Positions 31,467 to 42,683 of a DNA stretch of 64,000 nucleotides are shown in pieces. Made by a program: the position numbers and the translations under genes. Each line of letters begins with the position of its first letter. Position 1 is the first letter of the stretch. The stretch is from Platanthera guangdongensis. Taxonomy: Eukaryota; Streptophyta; Magnoliopsida; Asparagales; Orchidaceae. The notes below the pieces were generated by a model. The model was not told the DNA's origin, ran no database searches, and saw only the letters and a list, made by a program, of their open reading frames with translations. The stretch covers positions 53,571,451 to 53,635,450 of the forward strand of contig CM077150.1 in NCBI GenBank assembly GCA_039583875.1, read 5' to 3'.

Positions 31467-32112
31467 TTGACCGGCCATAACTTTAAATAGGGGAAGAAAC
31501 CCCATAGTAAAATATGGAAGGAGAGGTGGGTCGGCAACCACCAAGGAAAGATAATAAATCCTTTCTGAATTGAGTTGTCATTAAAGGAGAATAATATCCT
31601 TCAAATCCTGGCGGCCATGTTGGCAATCCGAGGAAAGAAAAAATAACCGGGGGGAAAATACTAGAGGAGAGGCAGCAAAAATAGCAACACTTCCTCGTAC
31701 GACAAATGATGTTTGCTAGGTGATCCTTAACGAATGACGGTTTAACGCATGTTTAACGGGGCCTTAATCACTCTAGAGTCAAAGTTGTACAAGACGGGTT
31801 GGATTCAAGGTATTACTGGGTTGTCCAAGTAAAAATATATAATAATAAAAGAATTATCAATGAATATAGGAATTCACTTTGATCGACCTGAAAAAGAAGA
31901 TGAACCAATGTTCATCTGCAAAAAATTACAAGTGGGAAAGACGCTTAAAATAATTTTTAAATATATTTGTGTGTGTTTGTTTATTTTACATTTCATTTTT
32001 ATATGTATGTGCCTCCTATTGCTTTTAATTTTTTCTTTGTTTGCTTTGTTTGATTGCGCAGGATGACATGGACATGAAGCCACACATTGAAACTTCTACT
32101 CTGTAGGATTTA
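31467..32112. other. Copia D LTR continuation and unassigned DNA
   Basis: After the right TTGAC of copia C the interrupted copia D LTR resumes for an unknown distance; I cannot find its other terminus. From about 31850 the sequence is AT-rich and has no convincing gene. Confidence 0.4.
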
Positions 32113-32288
32113 GGCTCCATTTGGTACGGTGATGACGGTCATGAATATGAAGGTTAAATTGTCATTCGTTAACGTTTATCTAAGGAACTCCATCCACTTT
32201 ATATTCAAACGGATGATGTACGTTAGATAAAAGGAAAGACAGTTTAACTCATATATTTACAGCCATCATCACAGTGCCAAACGGAACC
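32113..32288. mobile_element. Tourist-like MITE (PIF/Harbinger type), 176 bp
   Basis: Terminal inverted repeats GGCTCCATTTGGTACGGTGA and GGTTCCGTTTGGCACTGTGA (right end, reverse complement) match at 16 of 20 bases, and the 3-bp TTA occurs at both borders (32110-32112 and 32289-32291). TTA duplications and GG--C-TTTGG termini are typical of Tourist-like MITEs mobilised by PIF/Harbinger transposases. It has no coding capacity. Confidence 0.8.
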
Positions 32289-33459
32289 TTACTTGAAAGA
32301 AGTAGCCGCAACATCGCAGCACATCTCATTCTCTACCAGGCATTGAAGAAGACCAAACCCGTTAATATTGTTCTTTTTCACTACATTATATTTGTATTAT
32401 TCATATAACATTAAGCCTATGTTAGATTTAAGTGTGGGAGGATAGTTCATATTACTAGGGTGCATTTTATTATATTGGGTTATGTGATGTCGATTTTTTT
32501 TAAGATGATCACTTTATATGTGGTGTGTCAATATCCAAATAGACCTGAATTATTTCATTACTAAGCATATGTAGAGAAATTTGAATATTTATCAATAAGT
32601 AAATGAAAAATTGATAAAGGTTTTTTTTAAACTCTCATTTCAAAATATGAATTTGCAATTATTGTTGTTGTCTTGCTTTAGAATCCTATACATTCTTGAA
32701 GCACCATATGATTTCTACTCTTTTATTTAGGGAATGATTTAAGTCACCTTTAGAATGCAGTTTGTGCTTATGAGCCTAATATGAGCGTGCAAATAAAGCC
32801 TGCCTGACACAGGCCTCCTGGTCCCAGACTTTTTTGCTGTCGGGTCAAGGCCGAACTCAAATTGGGCTCGAGCCCTTACAAAATCAGAGGGCCTGCTGAG
32901 CCTGCAAAACCAAGCCCAAGCAGGACACAATGCAGTTGCAAAATGTTGGCTCCCCACTCAAAATGGCAGCATGAGCCAATTATTTGGCCCCAGCAAATTA
33001 ATGCTCCCGGAATAGATGATAGTCAACTTCAAGAAATAGATGATAGTTCACGGCCAACAACCTTCAAAGTGTAATCCTGCTTGTTGAAGCCAAGAAAATC
33101 CTGACTCCAAATGTTCGGATCAATGCAACCCGAGGTAACTGATTCAATGGTCAAACGCCACAGGTCGGATAGCATAAGGACAGAAGAGAGAAATGTCTAC
33201 AATCACACCCTAGGTGCCTTAGCAGGGAGGTCTCATCATGTACCCGGAAGTTTGGGAGAAACTTCCCCTACTCAAACAACAAGCTAGCTGAGGTACGAGA
33301 AAAGCACGAACTTGACGAGTATCCAACTTATGGGGATCTCAACATCTTACAAAAGTGTCGTTCCTGGTACCCATGAATGTCTATTTATAGACAAATCCTG
33401 TGGGGTATGTTGGCGAGTATCCATCCTCTGCAACCAAGTTACAAGGGCTACCGCCCATA
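32289..33459. other. Unassigned stretch, includes GGGCC-type repeat
   Basis: About 1.2 kb between MITE and copia E without a convincing gene. Positions about 32757-32960 carry a composition of AGGCCT, GGGCTCG and AAGCCCAAG words similar to 41320-41525, suggesting a dispersed non-autonomous repeat, possibly hAT-like. The last bases CCATA (33455-33459) are the copia E target duplication. Confidence 0.35.
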
Positions 33460-33578
33460 TGTTGGGTGTGGTTCTCATCCGATGCGGAGAAAATCACCGA
33501 GCTTGTGTGTATCGAGTTCGTAATACGTTCTCGTAACTCCCGTGCGTTTCTGCTTCCTTCTTTCCTAATGGCAGAATT

Positions 33579-33670
<92 letters not shown>

Positions 33671-34375
33671 CATGCAGATCATGCATTGTATATATATATA
33701 TATATTTAATAAAAAGCATGCGAATCATGCTTTGTATTATATATATATATATTTTTATATATATATATATATGAAGAATGGCAGTTAAGGATGTGAGCAG
33801 CTTAAGAAAAAAAAAGGAGAGGTACCGAGAGAATAACAGCTTGAGAGAGCGGAGAAGTTGCAGCTCCGCCATCACTGTTGCCGACGCCGCCGCGTTATTG
33901 AAACGTCATCGCCGCGTCGTTAAAAAGCTGTCATAGCCGCCTTTGTTTGGAGGCCGCCGCCACCGCCGTTGCTTCAGGAGTTTTGGCGTCGTACTACGAC
34001 GTTGATGTGATCACGCTGCACAAATCAAGAAGGTTCACTGGAGAGGATTTCTTAAATCCGCCATTTGTTTCTATTGGGTATTTTGTATTCTATTATATAC
34101 CATTTGTGTAGCAACGTGGTGAAGATCTTTTGTGAATCGAGGAGGGAAAGCCTGTAAATTTTTTGCGTGTTTTTATACACGTTCTAGTGGAGGCTTTCAG
34201 GGTTGGACTCCGATCGTCCCGTGGTTTTCACCCAACTGGGTTTCCACGTTAAAAATTCTTGTGTGTTGTTTTTATTTCATTTTGTATTTGTACCCGCTAA
34301 AACGATCGTGCAGGTGCTCACGCTAAATTAATTTACAGGTGCTCAGATCGGGTTTGCGTGCTCTCAAACCCAACA
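33460..34375 (+). repeat. Copia E 5' LTR (916 bp)
   Basis: Contains three long TA dinucleotide runs (33585-33668, about 33690-33706 and about 33739-33770) separated by copies of AAGCATGC-GATCATGC-TTGTAT. A GC-rich block with GCCGCCGC units follows (33880-33970). The termini and right half match the 3' LTR. Confidence 0.94.
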
Positions 34376-34377
34376 AG

Positions 34378-34390
34378 TGGTATCAAAGCC
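34378..34390 (+). other. Copia E primer binding site, tRNA-iMet-like
   Basis: TGGTATCAAAGCC lies two bases after the LTR. It differs from the common TGGTATCAGAGCC at one base. Confidence 0.88.
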
Positions 34391-34577
34391 AGGTTCAGTG
34401 ACAGAGCAGATACCGGGCTGACCTTTGGGGTTTCAGGACGAGTCGATCGGGATCTCGGGTGTGCAATTGGGAGTGGTAGTTTACGACCATTGGCCCGCTG
34501 GCTATCCTCTCAAGTTGCATACTTTGAGATAGTCGACTCAAAGATCAGTGGTCGGTCCGGCCAGTTGGCAAAGCAGG

Positions 34578-35330
34578 ATGGAGTCTACATCCGGTTCAGA
34601 GCAGATGACAAAATTGAATGGTGCCAATTATCACCAGTGGCATCTACTGATGGAAGATCTGATATATGTGAAGGGTTGGCATGCTCCTATCTTTGAGGAG
34701 ATGCCAAAGGACACGGATCCAACAAAATGGAAGGTGGAACATCGGAAGTTGTGTGGGCTTATCAGACGGTTCGTGGAGCCGAACGTCTACAACCATGTGG
34801 CTAGCATCAATGATGCAAAGGATCTGTGGAAGACTCTCGAGACCTTATATGCCAAGAGCACGGGCATCAACAAGTTGTATTTGCTGAAGAAGCTTGGAGA
34901 GTTCAGATACCGGGAGGGCTCACCTATATTGGATCATGTCAACGAGTTCCAGGGGATAATTGATCGTCTGACTGCTATGAAGGTGACTTTCGAAGACGAG
35001 GTGAATGCATTGTGGCTTCTCAAGTCACTTCCAGACTCTTGGGAGATGGTCAGAGTGTCTCTGATCAATTCTTCCCCCCAGGGGATTGTTTCCATGGAGA
35101 TCGCCAAGAGTGGGATCTTGAATGAGGAGGTGAGACGAAAGTATCAGGGGACTTCAGGCTCTTCTTCACGAGCTGACGTTCTCTTTACCGAGTCCAGGGG
35201 GAGAGGAAGGAGTAAGAGCCGAGGAAGGAAGGAGGACAGGAGTCAGAGTAGGGGCAAGTCGAAGTCACGTTATCAGAACGTGGAATGCCACTACTGTCAT
35301 AAGAAGGGCCACATCAAGAAATTCTGCTAA
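34578..35330 (+). pseudogene. Copia E gag (ends at in-frame TAA)
   Basis: ATG at 34578 gives MESTSGSEQMTKLNGANYHQ. The UBN2-type capsid domain is complete: WHLLMEDLIYVKGWH, LIRRFVEPNVYNHV, AKDLWKTLETLYAKSTGINK, FQGIIDRLTAMKV, LWLLKSLPDSWEMV. An Arg/Ser/Gly-rich stretch follows, then the zinc knuckle CHYCHKKGHIKKFC, whose last cysteine is followed directly by TAA (35328-35330). Pol continues in the same frame beyond it. The simplest reading is one point mutation, such as CAA to TAA. Confidence 0.9.
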
Positions 35331-38300
35331 TCGTTGAAGAACGATCAGAAGAAGGGGATTGCCACTGAGGGCAAAGATGAGGGTCACACGGCAGCCACCA
35401 TTTCGATTGAGGAGGACGACGTCATTATTATTGGCGACGACGTCACGGCTGCACTCTCGTGTGACGACCGATGCTGGATCGTTGACTCTGGAGCCTCTGC
35501 GCATGTCTCCCACAACAGGGAGCTATTTGCCACTTACACCACTCATGACTGTGGGGTGTTGAGGATGGGCAATGGGGATACGTCTAAGGTACTTGGGCGT
35601 GGAGACATGCATTTGAAGACGAGCACTGGAGCCCTACTAGTTTTGAGGGATGTACGACATGTGCCAGACATCCGTTTCAATCTGATATCTGTTGGCAGAC
35701 TTGGAGATGAAGGACACCTGAGTGTCTTTGGAGGAGATTTCTGGAAGCTGATCAGGGGATCACTCGTGATGGCCAGGGGTTATAGAGATTCTGGACTGTA
35801 CTACATGGAGGGGAGACCTGAAGCTGCTCAGGCCAACTCCATCAGGGATGAGGCATACACTTCCTTATGGTATAGGAGGCTGGCACACATTAGCCAGAAG
35901 GGTTTGGGATGCCTGACGAAGAAAAAGCTCATTAGTGACATTTCTGGTGATTATTTGGAAAGGTGTGACCATTGCATGGCTGGGAAGCAGAACAGGATTT
36001 CATTCCTGAGCCACACGTCCACCAAGAGATCGGAGCCTTTGGAGCTAGTTCATACTGATGTTTGCGGACCTCTAAAGGTCCATACTAGAGGAGGAGCTTT
36101 GTACTTCGTTACTTTCATCGATGATCATTCGAGGAAGCTTTGGGTCTACGCTATCAAGACTAAAGATCAGGTCCTCGATACTTTCAGTAGATTCCATGCT
36201 GAGGTAGAGAGACAGTCTGGGAAGAGGCTGAGATGCATTAGGTCGGACAACAGGGGAGAGTACATTGGTCCATTTGACGAGTACTGTAGGGACCATGGCA
36301 TCAGACATGAGAAGACCCCACCGAAGACGCCGCAGCTGAATGGCGTAGCTGAGAGGATGAATCGGACACTGATGGAGAGGATTCGGTGCATGCTATCTGA
36401 GTCGAAGCTGTCAGGGATGTTCTGGGGCGAGGCTCTTCTTACTGCAGCACATGTCATCAATCTCTCGCCGAGTTCAGCTTTGCAGGAGGATGTCCCTGAT
36501 AGGGCCTGGTATGGGAAAGACCCCTCTTACAGTCACTTACGGGTATTTGGCTGCAAAGCCTTTGTGCACGTCCCCAGGGATGAGAGATCGAAGTTGGATC
36601 CGAAGACCCGGCAGTGTATTTTCTTGGGGTATGGCTACAGTGGAGACTTTGGGTACAGGTTCTTTGATTTAGTTGAGAAGAAACGTGTACGTAGTCGTGA
36701 TGTTGTCTTCTGTGAGGATCAGACTGTTGGTGATCCTGAGGGGACTGTTGAGTCTGAGGTTGATTCTCGCACTACTGCAAAATTACCTATGGTTTCAGTT
36801 GATGACACCGAGGAGGCCATTGATCCTGTGCCAGCACAGGGTACTGATACCCTTCCGGATCATGATATCACCATTGATGGTGAACCAGGAGTTGCTGATG
36901 ACATTATTGATGATGTGCCTGCCCCTGCACCTGAGCCTGCCCTGCGGAGGTCAGATCGGACCAGACACCTGTCCGATAGATATTCTGCATCAGAGTTCAT
37001 ACTGCTGACTGATGCGGGGGAGCCTGAGAGTTATGACGAGGCTGTGGAGAGCACCGAGAAGCGTCAGTGGATGGTTGCTATGCAGGAGGAGATGCAGTCA
37101 CTGCAAAAGAAGCACACGTATGACCTGGTGAGATTGCCTAAGGGCAAGAAGGCCTTGAAGAATCGGTGGATTTTCAGGGTGAAGCAGGGTGATTCCTCCA
37201 CACCTCTCAGATACAAGGCCAGGCTGGTGGTGAAGGGCTTTGGACAACGACAGGGTGTTGACTTTGATGAGATCTTCTCGCCTGTGGTGAAGATGTTATC
37301 TATTCGGGTTGTCCTTGGACTTGCTGCAAAACTTGATTTGGAGATAGAGCAGATGGATGTCAAGACCGCCTTTCTGCATGGCGATCTTGAGGAGGAGTTA
37401 TACATGGAGCAGCCTGAGGGCTTTAGGGTCAGGGGAAAGGAAGGTCTGGTGTGCCGCTTGCAGAAGAGTTTATATGGCCTGAAGCAGGCCCCGCGACAAT
37501 GGTATAAGAAGTTTGATTCTTTTATGGGGGAGATCGACTTCAGGAGGACCACCCTTGACCACTGCGTGTTCATCAAGTAGTATGCTCTAGAGGATTTCAT
37601 CATTCTGCTGTTGTACGTGGACGATATATTGATCGTCGGGAGAAACACTGCTCGCATTGCTGAGTTGAAGCAACAGTTGAGTTCTACTTTTGAGATGAAG
37701 GATCTGGGTGCTGCGAAAACTATTTTGGGGATGCACATTCGCAGAGACAGGGGAGCCAGATTACTTTGGTTATCACAGGAGCGGTACATCCGCAAAGTTT
37801 TGCAGAGATTTGATATGGATCAGGCGAAGAAGGTGAGCACGCCTCTTGCGGCTCACTTCAGGCTTACCGCTGATCAGTGCCCCAGCACACCCGAGGAGAT
37901 CGAGGAGATGCAGAAGGTTCTGTTTGCATCTGCAGTTGGAAGCCTTATGTATGCAATGGTGTGTACACGACCAGATATTGCGCATGTCGTTGGGACTGTC
38001 AGTAGATTTCTCTCCAATCCTGGGAGAGAGCATTGGAGCGCAGTGAAGTGGATACTGCGATACCTGCAGGGGACTTCAGATTTGACGTTGAGATTTGGGG
38101 ACAGTGAGCCTGAGCTGTTGGGCTACACTGATGCTGACATGGCTGGAGATGTGGATTCTAGGAGATCAACGTCAGGATACATGATTCTGTTTGCAGGGGG
38201 AGCTGTCTCGTGGGCGTCGAGGTTGCAGAAGTGCGTTGCACTATCTATTACGGAGGCTGAGTTCATTGCGGTTACTGAGGCTGGGAAGGAGTTGCTTTGG

Positions 38301-38591
38301 ATGAAAAGGTTCATCAAAGAACTTGGATTCACTCAGGACCGATATACACTCTTGTGTGACAGTCAGAGCGCTATTCACCTGGGGAAGAACCCAACATTTC
38401 ATTCGAGGTCGAAGCACATCGACACTCGGTATCATTGGATACAAGATGTTTTGGAGCAGAAGGAGCTCGACTTACAAAAAGTGCATACAGATGACAACGG
38501 GGCAGATATGCTCACAAAGTCATTAACGAGATGGAAGTTTGAACACTGCCTGAGGATCGCCGGAATGGCGGTTTCCTCCTCATCGTTGTGA
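35331..38591 (+). pseudogene. Copia E pol: PR-INT-RT-RNase H, one in-frame TAG
   Basis: Same frame as gag. Protease WIVDSGASAHVSH (about 35475); integrase zinc finger RRLAHISQKG and CDHCMAGKQ; core HTDVCGPL, RSDNRGEY and PQLNGVAERMNR with D, D, E; GYSGDFGYRFFDL. RT starts WMVAMQEEMQSLQKKHTYDL and has VKTAFLHGDLEEELYME and [18 protein letters not shown] stop at 37578-37580 follows FIK, then the frame continues ALEDFIILLLYVDDILIVGR with the catalytic aspartates. RNase H includes GYTDADMAGD, SITEAEFIAVTE, CDSQSAIHLGKNP, RSKHIDTRYHWIQD and DMLTKSL, ending TGA at 38589-38591. The motif style is Tork/TNT1-like. Only the two stops prevent one 1337-residue product. Confidence 0.92.
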
Positions 38592-38602
38592 AGGGGGAGA
38601 AT
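38592..38602 (+). other. Copia E polypurine tract
   Basis: AGGGGGAGAAT abuts the 3' LTR start TGTTGGGTG. Confidence 0.85.
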
Positions 38603-38721
38603 TGTTGGGTGTGGTTCTCATCCGATGCGGAGAAAACCACCGAGCTTGTGTGTATCGAGTTCGTAATACGTTCTCGTAACTCCCGAGCGTTTCTGCTTCC
38701 TTCTTTCCTAATGGCAGAATT

Positions 38722-38808
<87 letters not shown>

Positions 38809-39084
38809 AGCATGCAGATCATGCTTTGTATATATATATATATATTATATATCTATACTATTCTATAAAGGAAAAACACCTTTTGGTGCAACATTCATAA
38901 TATCTGTAATACTCTCATTGTTTTTAATTAAAGACACCAAATTATGACAAAAAATTCAATTTTTTTTGAATATAATGGACCCATGTGTAACTTCATAAGG
39001 AATTCTCCATCTTTATGTCCGTCAACTTTACTTACTTGCTGGGAATAATATAGATATATGCTATCAAAGTCTTCTCCCATCAGT

Positions 39085-39225
39085 TCATCTTTTCCATCAG
39101 CTTTATGTCCATCAGCAAGTTTTATGTCCATCACCTCCCATCAGCAAGTTTTATGTCCATCAACAAGCTTTATGTCTCATCAGCAAGTTTTATGTCCCAT
39201 CAGCAAGCTTTATGTCCCATCAAGA
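39085..39225 (+). repeat. About 22-bp minisatellite in Helitron
   Basis: Six or so tandem units of the type CATCAGCAAGTTTTATGTCC with small variations in length (20-24 bp). Confidence 0.75.
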
Positions 39226-39454
39226 GCTAGTTTGGGTTGATTGTGCACAAAGTTTTCTTTTGATTTCACTTGGAGAGCCTATATTTTTATGCATATGATT
39301 TAGATTGCTCTAACTTATATGATCTAATTTGAGCATTAAAATTTGTTTTGCATATAGTATTGATTTCGAAGGTTTTATTTTTAGGTTTTAAGGTTTTGGG
39401 GGATGTGAAATCAAGTTCTCAAATATTTGTCATATTTTAAGATTTAAGGTTTTG

Positions 39455-40005
39455 ACAAAGATCGCATCCATGACAAGTTTCGCACACACGACAAATGTCA
39501 CACCCACGACTAATGTCGCACCAACGACAAATGTCGCCCCCGTGAAAAAATACCGCCCCCACGAAAAAGATCGCCCCCACGAAAAATGTCGCCCCCACGG
39601 TAAATGTCGTCTCCACGACAAATGTTGCCCCCACGGCAAATGTCGTCCTCACGATAAATGACGCCCCCACGACAAATGTTGCCCCCAACGATCAATGTCG
39701 CCTCCATGACAAATGTCGCCCCCACGACAAATTTCGCCCCCACGACAAATGTCACCCCCACGACAAATGTCGCCCGCCACGATCAATGCCGCCCCCACGA
39801 TAAATGTCGCCCCCACGACAAATGTCGCCCCCACGACAAATGCCGCTCCCACGACAAATGTCATACTCATGACAAATACCGTCCCCATGACAAATGTCAC
39901 CCCCACAATAAATGCCGACCTCACGACAAATGTCACTCTGACGACAAATGCCGCCCCCACGACAAATGTCTCCCCCACGACAAATGTCGCCCGCACGATA
40001 AATGC
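39455..40005 (+). repeat. 18-bp minisatellite, about 30 units
   Basis: Tandem units of ACGACAAATGTCGCCCCC. Each contains the near-palindrome CGACA-AA-TGTCG. The 18-bp period produces six-residue periodic open frames (TTNVAP, VVGATF), which I reject as genes. Units diverge but the period is well kept. Confidence 0.92.
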
Positions 40006-40076
40006 CCCTAGGGCCGGAGGCCCGTGCCTGTCACTTGTATATATATATTAATAAAAAACATGCGGATCATGGTTTG

Positions 40077-40166
<90 letters not shown>

Positions 40167-40769
40167 TGAAGAATGACAGCTAAGGATGTGAGCAGCTTAA
40201 GAAAAAAAAGGGGAGGTACCGAGAGAATAACAGCTTGAGAGAGCGGAGAAGTTGCAGCTCCGCCATCACTGTTGCCGCCGCCGCCGCGTTATTGAAACGT
40301 CATCGCCGCGTCGTTAAAAAGCTGGCATAGCCGCCTTTGTTTGGAGGCCGCCGCCACCGCCGTTGCTTCAGGAGTTTGGGCGTCGTACTACGACGTTGAT
40401 GTGATCACGCTGCACAAATCAAGAAGGTTCACTGGAGAGGATTTCTTAAATCCGCCATTTGTTCCTATTGGGTATTTTGTATTCTATGATATATCATTTG
40501 TGTAGCAACGTGGTGAAGATCCTTTGTGGATCGAGGAGGGAAAGCCTGTAAATTTTTTGCGTGTTTTTATACACGTTCTAGTGGAGGCTTTCAGGGTTGG
40601 ACTCCGATCGTCCCGTGGTTTTCACCCAACTGGGTTTGCACGTTAAAAATTCTTGTGTGTTGTTTTTATTTCATTTTGTATTTGTACCCGCTAAAACGAT
40701 CGTGCAGGTGCTCGCGCTAAATTAATTTACAGGTGCTCAGATCGGGTTTGCGTGCTCTCAAACCCAACA

Positions 40770-41321
40770 CCATACTCGCGACATACTCACAAGGTACTCG
40801 CCCATACTTTTTCAAGCTCGTCTCTGCTCGTACAAGCTAGTCTCTGCTCGTCCAAGCTCGTCTCTACTCACCCAAGCTCGTCACTGCTCACCCTAACTCA
40901 CCTCTAATCGTGGCTAGGTCCGCGAATAAACTTCTCTTTAGATATTTCTGATCTCGATGAATTACGGGCGATACACAGCTCTTTTTGTAAAAAAAAATAT
41001 ACAATTTTGAAGTGGCTGATGCATTAGAGTAAAACATCCACCGAAGGCAAATATCAAACGAAAAACCCCAGTGAATGTGACGTTTTTCACCTGAAGTGGG
41101 AAATCATATATTAGTTTGGGATACAATAGAGAAAAAAATGTTGCATTATCAGTGCTAATTTCAAAGAAGTGCGATGGAGGAGCCTTAGAAAGTTGGAGAT
41201 TCAATATAATAACATTTAGCAATCTCAAAAAATTAGTGTTTTTGCTCAGTAAATCTCAAACACTGCACTGCTATCAAATAGAAAGGTAAATACTCAAACC
41301 CTATCGGCCCTAGCAGGAAGC
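40770..41321. other. Unassigned stretch with 20-bp minisatellite
   Basis: Starts with the copia E target duplication CCATA. Positions 40813-40912 hold five tandem 20-bp units of the type CAAGCTCGTCTCTGCTCGTA. No convincing gene follows. Confidence 0.6.
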
Positions 41322-41525
41322 AAACAAGCCTTGGGCTTGGTAGGGCACAGGCTTGGCCAGGGACGGCACAAGGTCGGATTTTGCCCAAATAAAGGGCCTA
41401 GTGAACCCCCATTAAATCGGGCCTGGGCCTGACCCGGGCCTAACCGGGTGCAGGCCTAATCGGGCTCAAACCCGAGTAGATCTGGGCCGGGCAACTAGGC
41501 CTGCGCTAAATTTGCACCTCTAGCA
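41322..41525. repeat. GGGCC-rich dispersed repeat, possibly hAT-related
   Basis: About 200 bases dense in GGGCCTG, CCCGGGCC and AAATCGGGCC words, ending GCGCTAAATTTGCACCTCTAG. Similar composition at 32757-32960. Ends resemble terminal parts of plant hAT-type non-autonomous elements, but I cannot define inverted repeats or a target duplication. Confidence 0.35.
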
Positions 41526-42268
41526 TAAGCATCATTACAATTAGATACCTTCTCTTGATATTTATAATTGTTTTTTTCTTTCAGAAAGTCACATTTAAAT
41601 TTTCACCAAGGACACATAATCATAAATCATGTACCAAAAATCACAACTAAATTGAGCTTGTGTTCTATAAATTTAAATATAAACGGATGTAGATGAAAAA
41701 AGATATAGCTTTGGAAAGAAAAAAAATTTAAGCATCACTTTCATATCACAGTGAAGAGAAAGAGAGAGAAACAAAAAAAAATTTTATGCACGGGTTATGT
41801 CAGTGCTCGATACTCTCGGGCGGTTTTCGGCCGCATCTAATCGGGTTCAGTCGCACCTCGGCGGGCTTCGGCCGCCTCTGCACGGGCTTTGTCTGTTCTC
41901 GATGCTCCGGGCGGCCTTCGGCCGCATAGAAACAGGCTTCGTCCGCTTCCACGCAATCCACCATCTCGGCGCCGCACCCGCCACTCGCCCCCCCTCCCCC
42001 CGGAGAGCGTATGCAAAATCAAATAACAACCATAACGCCCTCTCTCTACCTTTCTCTTTCACTCTTCCCTTCATCTCTCTCTCTATCCTCCATTACAATG
42101 TGACAGGCAGGTTTCTCCCGCCAGCGACCGTCGGGAAAAATTATTACAGAGAGCTGAGCTCTCGGGCACTGTCGGAGCTCTACTCTCCGGCGGTGCTGCC
42201 GTCTGAAACCCTCCCGGAGAGGGTCCTGCTTCCTCGCCGGAGATCTGTTCTCTCTCAGATTTTTTTTA
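41526..42268. other. Unassigned stretch with GC- and CT-rich blocks
   Basis: AT-rich to about 41790, then a block with repeated TTCGGCCGC words (41820-41940) and a CT-rich block (42040-42090). A 158-codon plus-strand frame (41797-42273) is low-complexity and has no recognisable domain, so I do not call it a gene. It could be a 5' exon or leader remnant. Confidence 0.35.
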
Positions 42269-42683
42269 GGTGATTGTTAACCGCAACCCGTAATTGACTA
42301 ATCGCACCCCAAAATCTCTCAATTTTTCTCGTCTTTTCTAAATACGCCTTATACATGAAATTTCAAGAAAAGTGTTCAACACGAAAGTTGTAGATGTCGA
42401 CGAGATGTACAACTTTCGTGTTGAACACTTTTCCTGAAATTGCATGTACAAGCCGTATTTCAAAAAGGCGCAAAATATGAGCATATTTCCAAAGTACGTC
42501 TTGTACATGCATTTTTAGGAAAAGTGATCAACACGAAAGTCTTAGATCTCGTCGATATTTACAACTTTAGTGCTGAACACTTTTCCTGATATTGCATGTA
42601 CAAAGCGTATTTCGAAAACGCGCGAAAAATTTGGAGATTTTGGGATGCGACTAGCAAATAACGGGTTGCGATTAACAATCACC
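42269..42683. mobile_element. Mutator-like foldback MITE, 415 bp
   Basis: Terminal inverted repeats start GGTGATTGTTAACCGCAACC and, from the right, GGTGATTGTTAATCGCAACC; homology extends about 60 bases inwards. The 9-bp TTTTTTTTA occurs at both borders (42260-42268 and 42684-42692), the duplication length of Mutator-like elements. Inside are two long hairpins, both built on AAAAGTG-TCAACACGAAAGT and its complement (about 42370-42432 and 42517-42592). Because the duplication is mostly T, the 9-bp length could be partly coincidental. Confidence 0.78.

Larger units (their letters stand above)
38852..40037 (+). mobile_element. Non-autonomous Helitron-like insertion carrying minisatellites
   Basis: The insertion absent from the 5' LTR starts TCTATACTATTCTATAAAG, a typical plant Helitron 5' end (TC). 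Near its right end is a GC-rich hairpin, GGGCC-GGA-GGCCC (40011-40023), then ten bases and CTTG. It sits between A (38851) and T (40038) with no target duplication, as Helitrons do. The one deviation is CTTG instead of the usual CTRR terminus. It encodes no Rep/helicase, so would depend on an autonomous partner. Two minisatellites fill most of it. Confidence 0.7.
33460..40769 (+). mobile_element. Copia E: full-length copia element with Helitron in 3' LTR
   Basis: LTRs 33460-34375 and 38603-40769 start TGTTGGGTG and end CAAACCCAACA. The target duplication CCATA flanks both ends exactly (33455-33459 and 40770-40774). Between them lie a primer site, a single long gag-pol frame broken by two stop codons, and a polypurine tract. 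The 3' LTR is 1.25 kb longer than the 5' LTR because of a Helitron-like insertion at 38852-40037 and different lengths of the TA runs. Confidence 0.95.
38603..40769 (+). repeat. Copia E 3' LTR with insertion (2167 bp)
   Basis: Homologous to the 5' LTR from 38603 to about 38851 and from 40038 to 40769. TA runs at 38729-38806 and 40081-40164 are longer than in the 5' LTR. The interior 38852-40037 has no counterpart in the 5' LTR. About two substitutions are visible in the first 130 bases. Confidence 0.93.

Noticed and set aside
31860..32083. A short exon-like frame with GCAG border near 32060
   Set aside because: The frame is AT-rich, hydrophobic by composition and unsupported by any recognisable domain.
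33585..33775. TA runs as a replication origin or matrix attachment region
   Set aside because: Simple-sequence expansion within a copia LTR present in both LTRs; no other supporting signal.
39455..40005. Regularly spaced short repeats resembling a CRISPR array
   Set aside because: Units are directly adjacent 18-bp repeats without unique spacers, in a plant transposon context.
41797..42273. 158-codon plus-strand frame as a possible host gene
   Set aside because: No recognisable domain, low complexity, no homologous copy in the window, and the frame runs into a MITE border.
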